NCBI GenBank assembly: GCA_020744225.1
Contig: JAGMWG010000015.1
Span: 372,001-436,000, forward strand
Origin: Paraphoma chrysanthemicola
Lineage: Eukaryota > Ascomycota > Dothideomycetes > Pleosporales > Phaeosphaeriaceae
Direction of reading: 5' to 3'
Length of the DNA: 64,000 bases
The notes below the pieces were generated by a model. The model searched no databases and was not told the origin of the DNA. It was given only the letters and a program-made list of their open reading frames with translations. Shown here one piece after another: positions 35,501 through 46,919 of the stretch (the stretch's first letter is position 1; each line of letters begins with the position of its first letter). A program made the translations under genes and the position numbers.

Positions 35501-35886
35501 TCCGAACGCCTGTACACTTTCCCCTCCAATCACTCGACATGGGACCCTTCATGGAGCCACCGATCACATCGAAAGAGGAGGATGTTGTGGCGCGGATCGC
35601 GAGGGACGGGCCTGCACAATTGAATAACATCAAGACCGACGCGGCCATGAACGGTCCGTTCATATACAATGCGTACGCTGTGATTTGGCACATCGGCGCA
35701 ACCCTCGGCAGCGGCCACTACATTGCTTTTGTGAAGGACAAGGCGAAGGGCACCTGGCGGTCCTTCAACGACGACAAGATCACCGACTTTGAGCCAGCGA
35801 ACCTATCTGCACAGAATCGGTTGCAGAACGAGAAGGCCTATGTCGTCTTTTACGAGCGCGAGAGGGTTGCCGGCGGTGCCTTCTAG
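32588..35886 (+). CDS. doa4: Doa4/USP8-type ubiquitin carboxyl-terminal hydrolase
   Basis: There are three exons, 32588-32743, 32794-34914 and 34963-35886, with introns of 50 and 48 nt, giving 1066 aa. An N-terminal helical USP8-dimerisation/MIT-like domain (about 53-125) is followed by a Pro/Ser-rich linker, a rhodanese-like domain (about 380-505, LLIDVRSRAEFDSGHI) and the USP catalytic domain. Cys694 in GVTCYMNS and His1011 in GSGHYIAF form the catalytic pair, and CQTC plus CPRC make the zinc ribbon. By family knowledge Doa4 removes ubiquitin from cargo at late endosomes before ESCRT-III closure. The catalytic box reads NFGVTCYMN, with Val at the place of the Asn that helps form the oxyanion hole in most USPs. 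It is divergent from vps27. Confidence 0.94.
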
Positions 35887-36416
35887 TATTCTTGTCTATT
35901 CCACAACTCGAACCCTGTCGAGCTGTACATACGGTTTGCAACTTCGCATCATGTTGGCGTAAGAACGATGTCTGCGCTGCTTGTCCGTTTGATACTGGAT
36001 CTGTCTCTGCATTTTCCGTGTGTACTTTTTGCTTCTACCGATACTTGCCAATGGCGAGCTTTACTCACGAAGGAACGGCGTTGGATACTGATGGCATGGC
36101 ATTGCATGGACGGCGTATAAGCGATACTTGATACCAGGATCTCGCATATCTTGTGATTTTCGATGCCCGACTGCATAGGAGATAAGTGCCAATGAATCGA
36201 AATTTTCAGCAACAGCCCATGCATCCTTGAAGTTTTTCTACATGCCCCGTCGTGCTGCAGGGCTGAGCGCTAGGTTTCCCGATGATCGGCCCGCCGGAGC
36301 TTGGACGTCAAAAAAGTTCGTTATCGTGGAACCTTATCAGACCGCTTCCCCAGTTTCTGCCATTGTCGTCCCCCTCACTACCTTGGAAAAACACTCACAC
36401 CACGCAAAAAGCAACC
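35887..36416. other. intergenic region doa4/arg1
   Basis: It contains the doa4 terminator and the argininosuccinate synthase promoter. I looked for a Gcn4/CpcA-type TGASTCA site and saw none upstream of the start. Confidence 0.5.
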
Positions 36417-37860
36417 ATGACAAAAGGACGCGTCTGCTTGGCCTATTCCGGTACGTCAAAACATGCCCTCTTCCACGCACGAGTTTCCAATTGCATGCAT
36501 GGAATGTGCAGAATTATAACATTCACTGACCTGACTCACAGGCGGTCTCGACACGTCGACAATCCTCAAATGGCTGATCGGTACGCCAGACGTCGAGCAG
36601 CTCCACGGCCGCTAAGCTGATATACAATTCCAGAGGAGGGCTACGAGGTCGTGTGCTTTCTTGCCAATGTCGGCCAGGAGGAGCCGTGGGATGAGGTGGA
36701 GAAGAAGGCGCTCAAGATTGGCGCGCTGAAGATGGTCATCCTCGACCTGCAGAAGGAGTTTGTCGAGGAGCTCTGCTTCCGTGCCGTGCAGTGCAATGCG
36801 TCGTACGAGGGCCGCTACCTGCTCGGCACCAGTCTGGCCCGCCCCGTCATCGCCCGCGCACAGATCCGCGTTGCGCAGCAAGAGGGCTGCGGCTTCGTTT
36901 CGCACGGCTGCACAGGCAAGGGCAACGACCAGGTCCGCTTCGAGCTCGCCTTCTACACACTCCAGCCCAACATCAAGGTCATTGCCCCCTGGAGGCTGCC
37001 CGAGTTCTGCGACCGCTTCAAGGGCCGACAGGATCTGCTCGACTATGCCGAGCAGCACGGCATCCCCGTCACTTCGACCAAGGCGAAGCCGTGGTCCATG
37101 GACGCCAACCTCGCTCACTGCAGCTACGAAGCTGGTATGCACGAAGCCAACCCCCCCATTACAGTAGTCATTGCTCACAAGATCAGGCATCCTCGAAGAC
37201 CCCGACGTTTCCCCACCCGACGACATGTGGACCATGACCCAGTCGCCGCTCTCCGCTCCCAACGAGCCCACTGACATCACCCTTCACTTCGACAAGGGCA
37301 TCCCGTCCAAGCTCGTCACGCCCGAGAAGACCTACACCGACAGCGTCGAGCTCTTTACGGCGCTCAACAAGCTCGGTTTCACGCACGGCATTGGCCGCAT
37401 CGACATTGTCGAGAACCGCTTCATTGGTCTCAAGTCCCGCGGCTGCTACGACTCCCCTGCCATGACCATCCTGCGCCTCGCCCATCTCGATCTCGAGGGT
37501 CTCGTCATGGACGCCCAGGTGCGCAATTTGCGCGATCAATTCGTCTCGCACAACTGGAGCTACCAGCTATACAACGGCATGTACTTCAGCCCGGAGCGCG
37601 AGTTCATCGAAAACAGCTTGCTCTTCAGCCAGCGCCGTGTCAACGGTGAAGTTCGCTTGAAGCTGTACAAGGGCAATGCCTATGTGCTCGGTCGCTCGAG
37701 CCAGACAGAGAAGCTCTACTCTGAGGAGGAGGCGTCAATGGACACTCTGGACAACTTCAGCCCTATGGATACGACAGGCTTCATTGCCATCCAGAGCATC
37801 AGGCTGAAGAAGTACGGATTGCAGAAGGCCGAGGAGGGTGCAAACATGAGCCGTGCTTAA
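36417..37860 (+). CDS. arg1: argininosuccinate synthase
   Basis: There are four exons, 36417-36450, 36542-36580, 36634-37134 and 37187-37860. The introns of 91, 53 and 52 nt all fall in phase 1, and the product is 415 aa. The N-terminal pyrophosphatase-type loop AYSGGLDTS (residues 9-17) is split by the first intron; GCTGKGNDQVRFE, the SYEAGILEDP segment, and SRGCYDSPA follow in family order. The enzyme joins citrulline and aspartate at the cost of ATP to make argininosuccinate in arginine synthesis, in the cytosol. Length fits the family. The first two exons together code only 24 residues, which makes automatic annotation error-prone here. Confidence 0.97.
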
Positions 37861-38794
37861 AACGACGCGTTGCACGGAATGATACCACGACTAGACGGAT
37901 TGGGGCCTGAAGGATTCGAGGCGTACAAGGAAAAGTCGAGTTAAGATATGCTAAAATACCAAACGTTCGAGACAAGCAAGTGTCATCGACATTGCGTGAC
38001 GCAAATTCTGCTGACCTTCTTGGGACATGAGTTCTACTACCACAACTCACGATCGGACGGTCTTGTGGCGCTTCGAAGTGGGAGTATAGACTATACAGGG
38101 CTTCACAGGCACCGCATGCTCAGATAAATTTACCATCCCCAACATGGAACCCATCGACTCCGCTCCCATCTTCTAGCAACTAATGCCGCTAGTGACGGAT
38201 ATTCTCGCACACTCCTTCACAATTTCAGCATCAACACACCCACGCGCATACCAAGACCCCAAAGTACGCGCTCGAGACAGCATCTCCTGTCACACGAGAG
38301 GCTCTCGTACAAGCTGTGCGTCGCCTCGCAATCGAACTTGCGCCGATATACGTACCGTCGAAGTCTTCCCCAAGTCTGGAAGCTGACCGCTGCGAGGCCA
38401 TTTCTATATCGTAACCCTGTGCGAATGCTCTAGACCAATGCTCTTAGCTATTGACGTGATGGCAGTCCGACGTCTTGGTCTTGCAGAAGTGCCGCAAGGA
38501 AAACCATCGGCACTTGGTAGCGCACTTGGACAAGTGTCCCGTGCTTGAGAATGTCGCCATGTGTTGCAAGATGACTGTCTCTTGGATTTTGTAGCAGTCG
38601 CGCTGAAATTTAGTCTTCTTTGCACTCCATTTTGTCCGTGATGCATGCTTGACATGTAGAAGACAGTGGGTTATCGTCCAGTACCCTCGTGGAGTGGGCA
38701 CAGATGATGAGCCTGGAACAATGCCACTTTCGAACACTCGCACTGTGCGGGTAATCGAAATGCGCTTTGATTGACGAATTTGAGATAGCCTTAC
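37861..38794. other. convergent 3' intergenic region
   Basis: It lies between arg1 and the minus-strand transcription factor. Nothing recognisable is present. Confidence 0.5.
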
Positions 38795-41047
38795 TCATTT
38801 TGAGATTCCCAACGTTTGGAGATCTGGCAACAAAGCTTTGATTTCTGTCTTTTCGCCATCTACGCAAGAAATTGGAAGCCCTTTGCTGATTGGTTCGCCT
38901 TGCTTGAGTCTCCGCTCGAGGATAAGATGGGTCAGCAGCCAGTACTCGGGTGCATACTTCATGAAGCCAATTCCGTGAGGGTGGGGGTTTGCAGCGTCGG
39001 CGACAGTTAGACCAGCAAGTTCGGCGTCGCGATTTGCAGATGGCCACAAGTCTCTCCATTGTCGCAAAGCGATGGACAGCGCCGACTCCTCCACGGACGC
39101 GGCACTCTTGGCAAGCGACAACTGGAGGTGGAATACCTGCGAAAATAGTGCACTGACGATTGTGAACATGTCTAGGACGCTGAGTGCTTCGAACGCCCGT
39201 CGAAACTCGCTCGTCTTGGACGTTTGCGGCTCACAAAGAGCTTCAACGGCTCGCGACAACGTGAGATTATTGGCGGGTGGTCGGAAAGAGCTTCGCCACG
39301 TCTTCAAAATGACAAAGCATTCCTCGGCAGTAGTTGCACTGAAACAAGTGTCTGGTGATGCTAGGTCACTCGTCATCTCCAACACGGTCATTCGAGGTGG
39401 ATGACGGTAGAACTGAGCGAAAGCGGAATCGATGGCGAAAACATAACAAGCCAGGCTAGTGAAATGTCAGCATGAAGTCCAGCATATACGAGAGACTTCA
39501 CGTACCGGATCAAAGACTCGCGGGTGATATACTCGTCCCAATCAAAGGATTCCAAGTTGGATGTGTCTACGGTCTTCAGCGATGCTTGCGCCAGGCCAAT
39601 GTCGCGTGTCAACTATTTCAGGTGTCAGCATAAGTGCTGTATTCCCAGTCGCAATATACGTACGAAGACCAGGGAACTGAAGCGTTGGCGCAGGACACGC
39701 TTCCTGCTTTGTTTACTACCTTCCCACGTCTGGTACAGGCAAACACAGTAAGCCGCCTGGAGAACGTCTAAATGGTATTTTCGCTGGTCCTTCAAATCAG
39801 GGTTTTGCCATATCAGAGAGGGCTCTGCCAAGGTGAATACATCGTCGTCAAACACGAGTTCCTCGACAGTGTTGAACCAGAGTTGAGCGACAGCCCGGTC
39901 TCGATCGTCCGCTGACAGGCACGCGCCAACTACTACCATCGCGGCAATTAGAGATGGCGACGTGCTGTTGATGTCAAAGCTTGGGCGGTGTATCGTTGGC
40001 CAGTTGTGATACCAGCCTGTCCAGAATAGTGCTAGATGCTTCTGCATGTTTGTTGGGTTGAAGAACTCGTAACACATGGTCTCCAGTGATATCGACCAAG
40101 TTGACGTGATGATGCTTCGACGTGGCTTGTTGATGGTAGCGTTGCGTATCCATGATACAATCTCGTGCGTCTTGCCCAGCGATAGTCCAATGTTGCGGCT
40201 GTCAACCTCATTCGGCTCAGGACTCTGCACAAGAATCGACTCAGCAATATCGATCCAGCTTTCGGCAGCATCATCGCAGATTTTGCGCTTCGTCGATGAC
40301 TGACCACAGGGTGCCCAGCCAGACCACTCCAAAGCAGCCAAGGATCTGCGGTCGACACTCCCACACTCGAAAGAATTGACAAAGCCACTAGCCTTGGTAA
40401 ATTTGTCCAGGAAGGGGAATTGGATGAGTACCTCGATATTGAGATCCGTAGGGCGATGCGACAGTGACGCAGCTAACGAGTCTTCCTCAAATGCGGCCCA
40501 TGTAATATCCCAATCCGCGAGGTCAAAATTGCTCTGTGGGTTATGGGGCTCCGAAATGGTGAGGGCATTAGAAGATGCTGGAGAAGAAGACGCATGGCGA
40601 TCTGAGCACTGGTCCATGGTGTTGAAGACAGACTCAAACATGTCAAGATCAAAGGATGCAGAATCCGGCTCGGTCGTCGACGGCTCACTCATAACGGTAC
40701 GAACCATTGACGGAGATCTTGCCTCCTTCAAGGTATACGTGCATTCGTAGTTGCGCTGTAGACATGGCCGGCATGGTCTGTCTGTCGTGCATGCACGCTT
40801 CATCCGACTGCAGGTATCGCATGCTCGTGGTTTCCGCCCTCTAATCTTTAATTGAGCTTCTGGTACGGCAATATCCCTCTCGCGACGGACTTTACACGTT
40901 CCCCAATGGCGCTTGAGAGCATCACTATGCCCTTGATGTCAGTTGAGAGAGACTCACAAGGGGGTCGCGCGACAGGAACAGCACGTACCCTCGCGTAAAT
41001 CCTCGATAACAAAAGGTACACGTGAATCGATCCTTTCCCCCTACCAT
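38795..41047 (-). CDS. transcription factor with C2HC finger and Zn2Cys6 cluster
   Basis: There are four exons, 41047-40989, 40924-39664, 39612-39506 and 39455-38795, with introns of 64, 51 and 50 nt, encoding 695 aa. Residues 10-30 form a zinc finger with spacing C-x2-C-x12-H-x3-C, interrupted by intron 1. Residues 55-80 form a Zn2Cys6 cluster (C-x2-C-x6-C-x5-C-x2-C-x6-C). The middle region (about 250-500) has the fungal-specific transcription factor domain signature (GWYHNWPTIHRPSFD near 300). By family knowledge combined finger/Zn2Cys6 factors are pathway activators or repressors in filamentous fungi. The gene is divergent from a vanillyl-alcohol oxidase gene across a 929-nt promoter, so regulation of that gene is a reasonable inference. 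Confidence 0.88.
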
Positions 41048-41589
41048 GGCGCATTCAGCTTTTGTTGACTTTCCAATCGAAAAGCGTTTTGTGGAGACAC
41101 ATGGGATATTGCCGCCTATGCGCGTGTTGCAGAAGTGATGTTTGTGACCCGGCAGGGGCCGTTCGATCCTGCGGGGTCTCCACAATTTGACTAAATTAGT
41201 GCAAAAGTAAATCCTCGGAAGGCACAGTCGCAACTACCATCAACGGCTCACCGTTTCACTTGTTGGTCATTGCAGCTGTTTCAAATGTTCCAACAGGTTG
41301 TGGCCTAGTCTAGATCTGTCTACACAATTGCTTGCTTTCGTGTTCGCGCCATACGCTTCAAGGAAACTGGCTCTTGTGTGCAAGTAGGACATTGGCTGAT
41401 TAGTATTCATCCAACCAACCTCATGGGGCGGACGATTTTCCCTTCAATCTTGGCAGCTCTCCCAGATGATCATGACTGAACCGTGTGCAGCGAAACTTCC
41501 ATAGCAAAACTTCGTGAACCATGTCTCGACGAGGTTCTGGTGTTTTGGTAGGTTCGTAATACCAATGCGGCGCGGACTCCTCACGTGCG

Positions 41590-41602
41590 CGGCATGGTAC
41601 CG
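41590..41602. promoter_or_regulatory. inverted CGG-N7-CCG motif
   Basis: CGG and CCG half-sites are separated by seven bases, the typical geometry for a dimeric Zn2Cys6 protein. It sits 375 nt upstream of the oxidase start. Function is inferred. Confidence 0.45.
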
Positions 41603-41610
41603 GTGTTACG

Positions 41611-41624
41611 CCCGATAGGTCGGG
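41611..41624. promoter_or_regulatory. inverted repeat CCCGA-N4-TCGGG
   Basis: A perfect 5-bp inverted repeat with a 4-bp spacer containing everted CGG half-sites lies next to the previous motif. It is another candidate regulator site. Confidence 0.4.
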
Positions 41625-41628
41625 ACAT

Positions 41629-41653
41629 CCCCACAGCGTAGGGTGGAGCGGGG
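41629..41653. promoter_or_regulatory. pair of CreA-type (SYGGRG) sites
   Basis: CCCCAC (41629-41634, minus-strand GTGGGG) and GCGGGG (41648-41653) both match the CreA consensus. Close pairs are needed for effective carbon repression in studied Aspergillus promoters (family knowledge). Confidence 0.4.
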
Positions 41654-41896
41654 AATTCCCACAGTCACCCTAATCGGCAACCACAGTGGTGGCAATCAGT
41701 GCCGAGTGGATCATTTTGCGACAGTGGACATCCATCTTTGACCTAGAATTCAAGACTGATCGTTTGATTGGTCTCTTACGAAGGGTATGGGGCCCCAGAT
41801 GAACCATCGGGGTAGGCCAAAGCTCACCTTGTGCGGTAACCTGCTTTCTGCATGGCTAGACCACCATAAATCTGGGGATTCTGACCCAGAAAGGCG

Positions 41897-41904
41897 TATA
41901 TAAA
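41897..41904 (+). promoter_or_regulatory. TATA box of the vanillyl-alcohol oxidase gene
   Basis: TATATAAA lies 73 nt upstream of the start codon, a usual distance for an inducible fungal promoter. Confidence 0.6.
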
Positions 41905-41976
41905 TGCCCGGTGACTTCGTGGTGGGTGAAGTTGTCTGCATCCTTCTTCAACTTCTTCATCAGTGAACTCTTCATC

Positions 41977-43759
41977 ATGGTTCAATCGTACGCTCCGCTG
42001 GTACTACCACCCAACGTCACAAAAGATGCTTTCAATAAGTTCCTGTCAGCCTGCCAAGATGCAGTCGGCAGTGAGAACATTGATGTTATCACTTCGACCG
42101 CACAGATTGACGATGGCGACTACATGAAACCAAACTACACACACGACCCGCACCACGTCTTAAAGCAGGACTTCTTTCTGGCTTCCGCGGTCATTGCTCC
42201 AAGAAACGTGGCCGATGTCCAGGTCATTGTTAAGGCCGCGAACGAGACTCATGTTCCACTCTGGCCGAGTAAGTAGCAAGTACAAGAAAAAGTACATTCA
42301 CTGACGTGAAATCACGTAGTCAGCATCGGAAGGAACTCTGGCTATGGTGGCGCAGCACCGAGGGTTTCGGGCAGCGTCGTCCTGAACATGGGCAAGAACA
42401 TGAACAAGATTCTGGAGGTCAATGTTGAGGGCGCTTACTGCCTTGTCGAGCCAGGTAAGTTTGAATTATGGCCTTGCTTGACATGAAAAGAAAATTGACA
42501 ACTACGCAGGCGTCACATTCCATGATCTGCACAAATACTTGGTCGAGCACAACCTTCGAGACAAGTTATGGCTGGATGTGCCTGATCTAGGTGGCGGGTC
42601 GATCCTCGGAAATACATTGGAACGTGGGGTAGGATACACACCCTATGGAGACCATTTCATGATGCACTCTGGCATCGAGCTTGTTCTACCCAGTGGTGAG
42701 CTCATCCGAACTGGTATGGGAGCAATGCCCAATCCCAAAGCAAAGGAAGGCACTCGGCCAGAAGACCAGCCATGGAACGAGTCTGCCCAGTTATTCAACT
42801 ACGGATTTGGACCATACATTGACGGCATCTTCACCCAGTCGAATCTCGGCATCGCTACCAAGATGGGCATGTGGCTAATGCCAAACCCTGGCGGTTACCA
42901 GTCCTATCTGATCACAATCCCACGAGAAGAAGACTTGAAACAGGCAGTGGACATCATACGACCATTACGTCTGGGCATGATTCTCCAAAATGTCCCCACC
43001 ATCCGTCACATCTTGCTGGACGCTGCAGTCCTGAACCATAAATCCCATTACACATCTGACATTAATCGACCACTGAACGACGAGGAGCTTGATAAGATTG
43101 CCAAAGATCTCAATCTTGGTCGCTGGAACTTCTACGGTGCACTCTACGGCCCGGAGCCCATTCGAAATGCAATGTTTGAAGTCGTCAAGCAAAGCTTCTC
43201 AGCCATTCCAGGCGCGAAGTTTTACTTCCCAGAAGACAGGAAAGAGGAGAACTCTATCCTGCATACGCGACACAAGACAATGCAAGGCATTCCAACATAT
43301 GACGAGCTGCGCTGGGTCAGCTGGCTCCCTAATGGCTCGCATCTCTTCTTCTCTCCTATCGCGCCAGTGAATGGCGCCGAGGCTACGAAGCAGTTCAGCA
43401 TTACCAAGAAGCGGTGTCTCGAGGCCGACCTTGACTTCCTGGGCACCTTCACAATCGGCATGCGTGAGATGCATCACATTGTATGCATAGTTTTTGACCG
43501 CAAGAATGAAGAGCAGAAGAAGAAGGTCCACTGGCTGATCAAGACTTTGATCGACGACTGTGCGAAGGAGGGCTGGGGCGAGTACCGCACGCACTTGGCG
43601 GTGATGGATCAGATCATGGACACATACAGCTTCAACAATAATGTGTTCAGGAGATTCAATGAGACTATCAAGGACGCGGTTGACCCGAACGGTATTATTG
43701 CGCCAGGCAAGTCTGGTGTATGGCCGAAACGATTTGATCGCGAGCAGTGGAAGCTGTAG
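41977..43759 (+). CDS. vaoA: vanillyl-alcohol oxidase (FAD-linked)
   Basis: There are three exons, 41977-42268, 42320-42454 and 42510-43759, with introns of 51 and 55 nt (phase 1 each), giving 558 aa. It matches Penicillium simplicissimum vanillyl-alcohol oxidase along its whole length. Active-site residues appear with a constant offset of two: His59 (family His61), Tyr106 (Tyr108), Asp168 (Asp170), His420 (covalent-FAD His422) and Tyr501-Arg502 (Tyr503-Arg504). The C-terminus ends WKL, a non-canonical peroxisomal signal like that of the Penicillium enzyme. The enzyme oxidises 4-hydroxybenzylic alcohols, 4-(methoxymethyl)phenols or eugenol-type phenols with oxygen, releasing hydrogen peroxide. 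It is likely inducible and carbon-repressed. Confidence 0.95.
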
Positions 43760-44897
43760 CAGGAGTACATGTAGTGTGGAGTATCCTGTCTGCACAGCGT
43801 CACCCAACCGTCACGGAGGCAGGAGCCGGGACGCTAAAGATGCTGACACGATGTGGGAAAGAGGATGAAACTTGTCGTGAAGGCATGACAGTACTGTATT
43901 GTAGCAGACGATGCTTTCGATGTAAATAATCTCTATAAAGCCATCGTCACCTCAGTACCCTGACCTATGTTGACATCTTCCTACACAACACCCCATCAAA
44001 TACTCCATCAAGTGGTTCTGGACTGATATTATGAAAGCCTGTCCGCCTGCATCCCACCTGTTGTTCGGGACACTGTGCACCCACACATGGTGGCGTTTGT
44101 GTTGCTGCGTGGAGGAACTATGACTCCAGAAAAAGAATGACGCACGCCGACAGCGGTTGGCACAGAGTATCACCACTACGTCCATGACTATCTGCGTTCG
44201 TGCGGCCGACCGTTTCGGGGTCGAGATGGAGGGTAGGTAGGAGGACTTTCGCCGTTCGTAGAGACAGACCGGTAAATAACTCCAAATGAAGATGAGCATG
44301 CAGAAGACACGGAGGACAGAAGAGTCTGAGTCAACGTGAGGGCGGTGCACAACATAGCCCGATACTCTAACACCGAATTTGGCAATCACTAGTCGCATGA
44401 CTATTCCCCCGGACGCTGTGACTGGTGTGACACTGCTCTTATCTTGGCCGGTCAAATGAGGCTGTTCAAGCAGAAAAAAGTAGGATGATGTGCACGCACG
44501 ACAGCAATACTACTGGCGCCCAAGGTCAGGCGTGCTGGCCATCCCTTCGTGGCTACACGAAGACAAGTAACAGAGTTGCAACTCTAGTGCTGCTGTCAAG
44601 GTCGACGTAACAACAGACCGTGATGGGAATTGCAATGATGGCAGGACATAGCAAAGCGAAGGAGGTCTAAAGAGAACTAGGGCCTGGAGTATATGATGAA
44701 TACATACATTGCACGAGAGAAATGTAAAGGAAACAATTAGACATGATCGCTCGAGAAGACGACAGGGCCTTTGTGACATTCGCTGATGAGGACAATTCGA
44801 AAAGGACTTGTCTAAAAAGATATCGCGAAGAGACACGAAGAGTGATACATTTCAAGAAAAGTGGTACATGACGTATTGGAATACAATAATCCCTAAC
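43760..44897. other. convergent intergenic region, about 1.1 kb
   Basis: It follows the oxidase gene. A long minus-strand ORF (44455-43952) has no domain-like features. Nothing is supported. Confidence 0.5.
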
Positions 44898-45299
44898 CTA
44901 CACAGCGGGAGAATTTGGGAAAGATATGTACTCCCTCACCTTATCCACGACGGTTTCGATGACGCCTTTGTTCTCGGCTACACCATTTGGTGTTGTCGAG
45001 GATGACTCCGAACTCCTCTCAGAAACACTTTCTTCCTGCCCACTTGAGCGACTTGAGCCTGGGCTGCTCGAGGCGTTGATACCAGATGGCCCTGCGATTA
45101 CTTCCCTAAGTACAGGATAATCCTCTGGCGACGCCTGTATCTCTGCACGTAGACTGGAGGGCGGAGATAGACTATGGGTGCGTGTCCGGGCATCTTGCTC
45201 GATGCTTTCGCTTTGCTCTGACCACAAGGGAGTCCGGATCGGCGCAACGTCGGCACCCGTCACTCCACGTCCTGCGTCTGCCAACGCTGATCCTTGGTT
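44898..45299 (-). other. in-frame coding-like extension behind the Roadblock-gene stop
   Basis: Directly after the TAG at 45302-45300 the same frame stays open for 133 codons. The sequence is Ser/Glu-rich and coding-like (EDYPVLREVIAGPSGIN, then KVREYISFPNSP at the end) and contains no ATG, so it cannot be an independent gene by normal initiation. It could be reached by stop readthrough or by a weak 54-nt intron (45340-45287, donor GTTCCG, acceptor TCAG), which removes the stop and keeps the frame, giving a 340-aa protein. It may also be a former C-terminus cut off by a nonsense mutation. Confidence 0.45.
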
Positions 45300-46027
45300 C
45301 TACTGAAGATCAGAATCGGCAGGCATGATGAAGCCGGAACCCTCAAAGTCTCGCAGAGCGTAATCGGCCAGAGCATCCAAACGCTTGCGCTGGACATGCA
45401 GGACGCCAAGCCGGACATCCTTCTCGCGTTGGCTCATGTTGCTCATGATAGATGCAGCTTTGCCCTTGCTGGCACCGTCAGAACCTCCAAGCGCTGCGCC
45501 TCCTTGCAAAAGATTCGAGCTGGATCCAGGTCGTGATGGAGCCGCATCAAATGAAGGATATCGAGGATCGCCGACACCTTCTGCGTTGATCTTAAACGAC
45601 TGACTCTTCTTGGGCGGAATGTTGCCAACCAGAACCAGGAGTAGTTCCGGTTGTAATGAGCGGACTAGGATGTTGCAAGTTTGCGACTGAACAGTGAGCG
45701 TCTTTAGAGGGGCTTTGTTTGATTGAGATGAGTCTTTGCGGGGCTCTGTAGTCGATGTCTTTTGGCGGCCTTGACAGTTCTCCTTCCACACTATCGAGAT
45801 GAGAGCGGCCTGATCGCGGAGTTCCTTGATGTCGACTGGAGTTGAGTATGCAAGTAAAGTTCCGTTCGGAGACATGAGACTGGCGGGGTCATTCGTACGA
45901 CAGCGCACACAAGGGCAGTCTGCACTACTTACAATAGGCGAGGGTAGAGCTGCTCATTGGCATTGCGGGTGAGCCAGTCGCTCACTTTGGCGATGTTGAT
46001 CATTGGTCTGTCGCGCGACGCTTGCAT
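45300..46027 (-). CDS. Roadblock/LC7-like domain protein
   Basis: Exon 1 is 46027-45933 and exon 2 is 45879-45300. The 53-nt intron has a GTAAGT donor, a CAG acceptor and phase 2, and the product is 224 aa when read to the first stop. Residues about 7-130 fit the Roadblock/LC7 fold: a first helix (NIAKVSDWLTRNANEQL), the strand pair LFLMSPNGTLLAYST, then DQAALISIVWKE and LQPELLLVLVGNIPP. By family knowledge such proteins serve dynein or Rag/Ragulator-type GTPase complexes at endosomes and lysosomes; which one is not decided here. A predicted helix (VQRKRLDALADYALRDFE) precedes the stop. The frame runs on after the stop (separate entry). An in-frame ATG-free upstream stretch makes 46027 the best start. 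Confidence 0.68.
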
Positions 46028-46919
46028 GGTTAGAACAGGAAGCGCTTGCCTAGAGAGTGGGGCATAAGAATATTGGGGTATGGTTGCAGCGGCCTTTGCG
46101 TTGGCGGCGCTGCGAAGCTGATATGAGGCAACGGTGGGCGGCTTGCGGTAATGGACGACGTACCTCGTCGACGCGAATGTCACGGCGGTGGTGCCCGCCG
46201 TCAATACGAAAGCGCGGCTCCCTCCAGTAGACGGGCAGCAGGCTCAATGATGGCAGTACTCAAAGAAGAAGCGAGCTACGCCGCGCAGGTATCAAAAGAC
46301 CGTATCAGGCCGGTCCACATGATGTTGTTCCAAGATTGGAGGCGGAAGTTGAAGCTATGACCATATTCTGCCGTGTGCCGAATGAGATCATCGCGAATCG
46401 TTCGGGACGCAGGGCTGATTACCCCAGACTCGACTTTGAGCATTCGAAATGGCATGCAGCGACATGTTATATGTTTTGGTAGCTTGTGTTCTCCAAATGT
46501 GGACGTTCTGGAAGGCTGCGTGGATCGTCCGCTCTCCGCTCAGCAGCATGTCGATTCTCATGGATACCAACTGCGAGTGTCTGATTGAGCATGTTTGGTC
46601 TTCGCCTTCTCGGTCAACGGGACACGAACTACTCTAATACTGAGGGACGAACACAGGTTCGGGCTAGTGCTGCATGCACTCATGAGGTCGTCTCCACGTG
46701 AGACTATTTCCGAGTAAAACCCGCCGGTGGGGTAAAATAGTTTGATGCGCAACGTCATCACCAGACGGTACGTCTTCCCCTCATTGCAGTCCAGTACTGC
46801 ATTTCATGCTCTTCCTAAGTCCCAGATTCGTCGCAACCTTGAAGGCAACGTCGCACACAGCATTTCGAGCCCCAAAACCGAATTACGCAGCATTCGGTCT
46901 CGCACGAGCGCTAGCAACC
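46028..46919. other. divergent intergenic region Roadblock gene/glo1
   Basis: It holds both promoters. An upstream ATG at 46745 opens a frame that overlaps the glo1 start in another register, so it behaves as an upstream ORF unless spliced. Confidence 0.5.

Larger units (their letters stand above)
41048..41976. promoter_or_regulatory. shared promoter of the Zn2Cys6 regulator and vanillyl-alcohol oxidase
   Basis: The 929-nt divergent region has a dense 41.58-41.70 kb patch with CGG palindromes and CreA-type sites, and a TATA box near the oxidase start. See the separate site entries. Confidence 0.6.

Noticed and set aside
36531..36539. TGACTCA, a perfect Gcn4/CpcA-like site in arg1
   Set aside because: It lies inside intron 1 at the branch-point/acceptor, so the match is best explained by splice signals.
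43952..44455. 167-aa minus-strand frame after the oxidase gene
   Set aside because: Cys/His/Arg-rich composition without domain features or splice support; likely chance.
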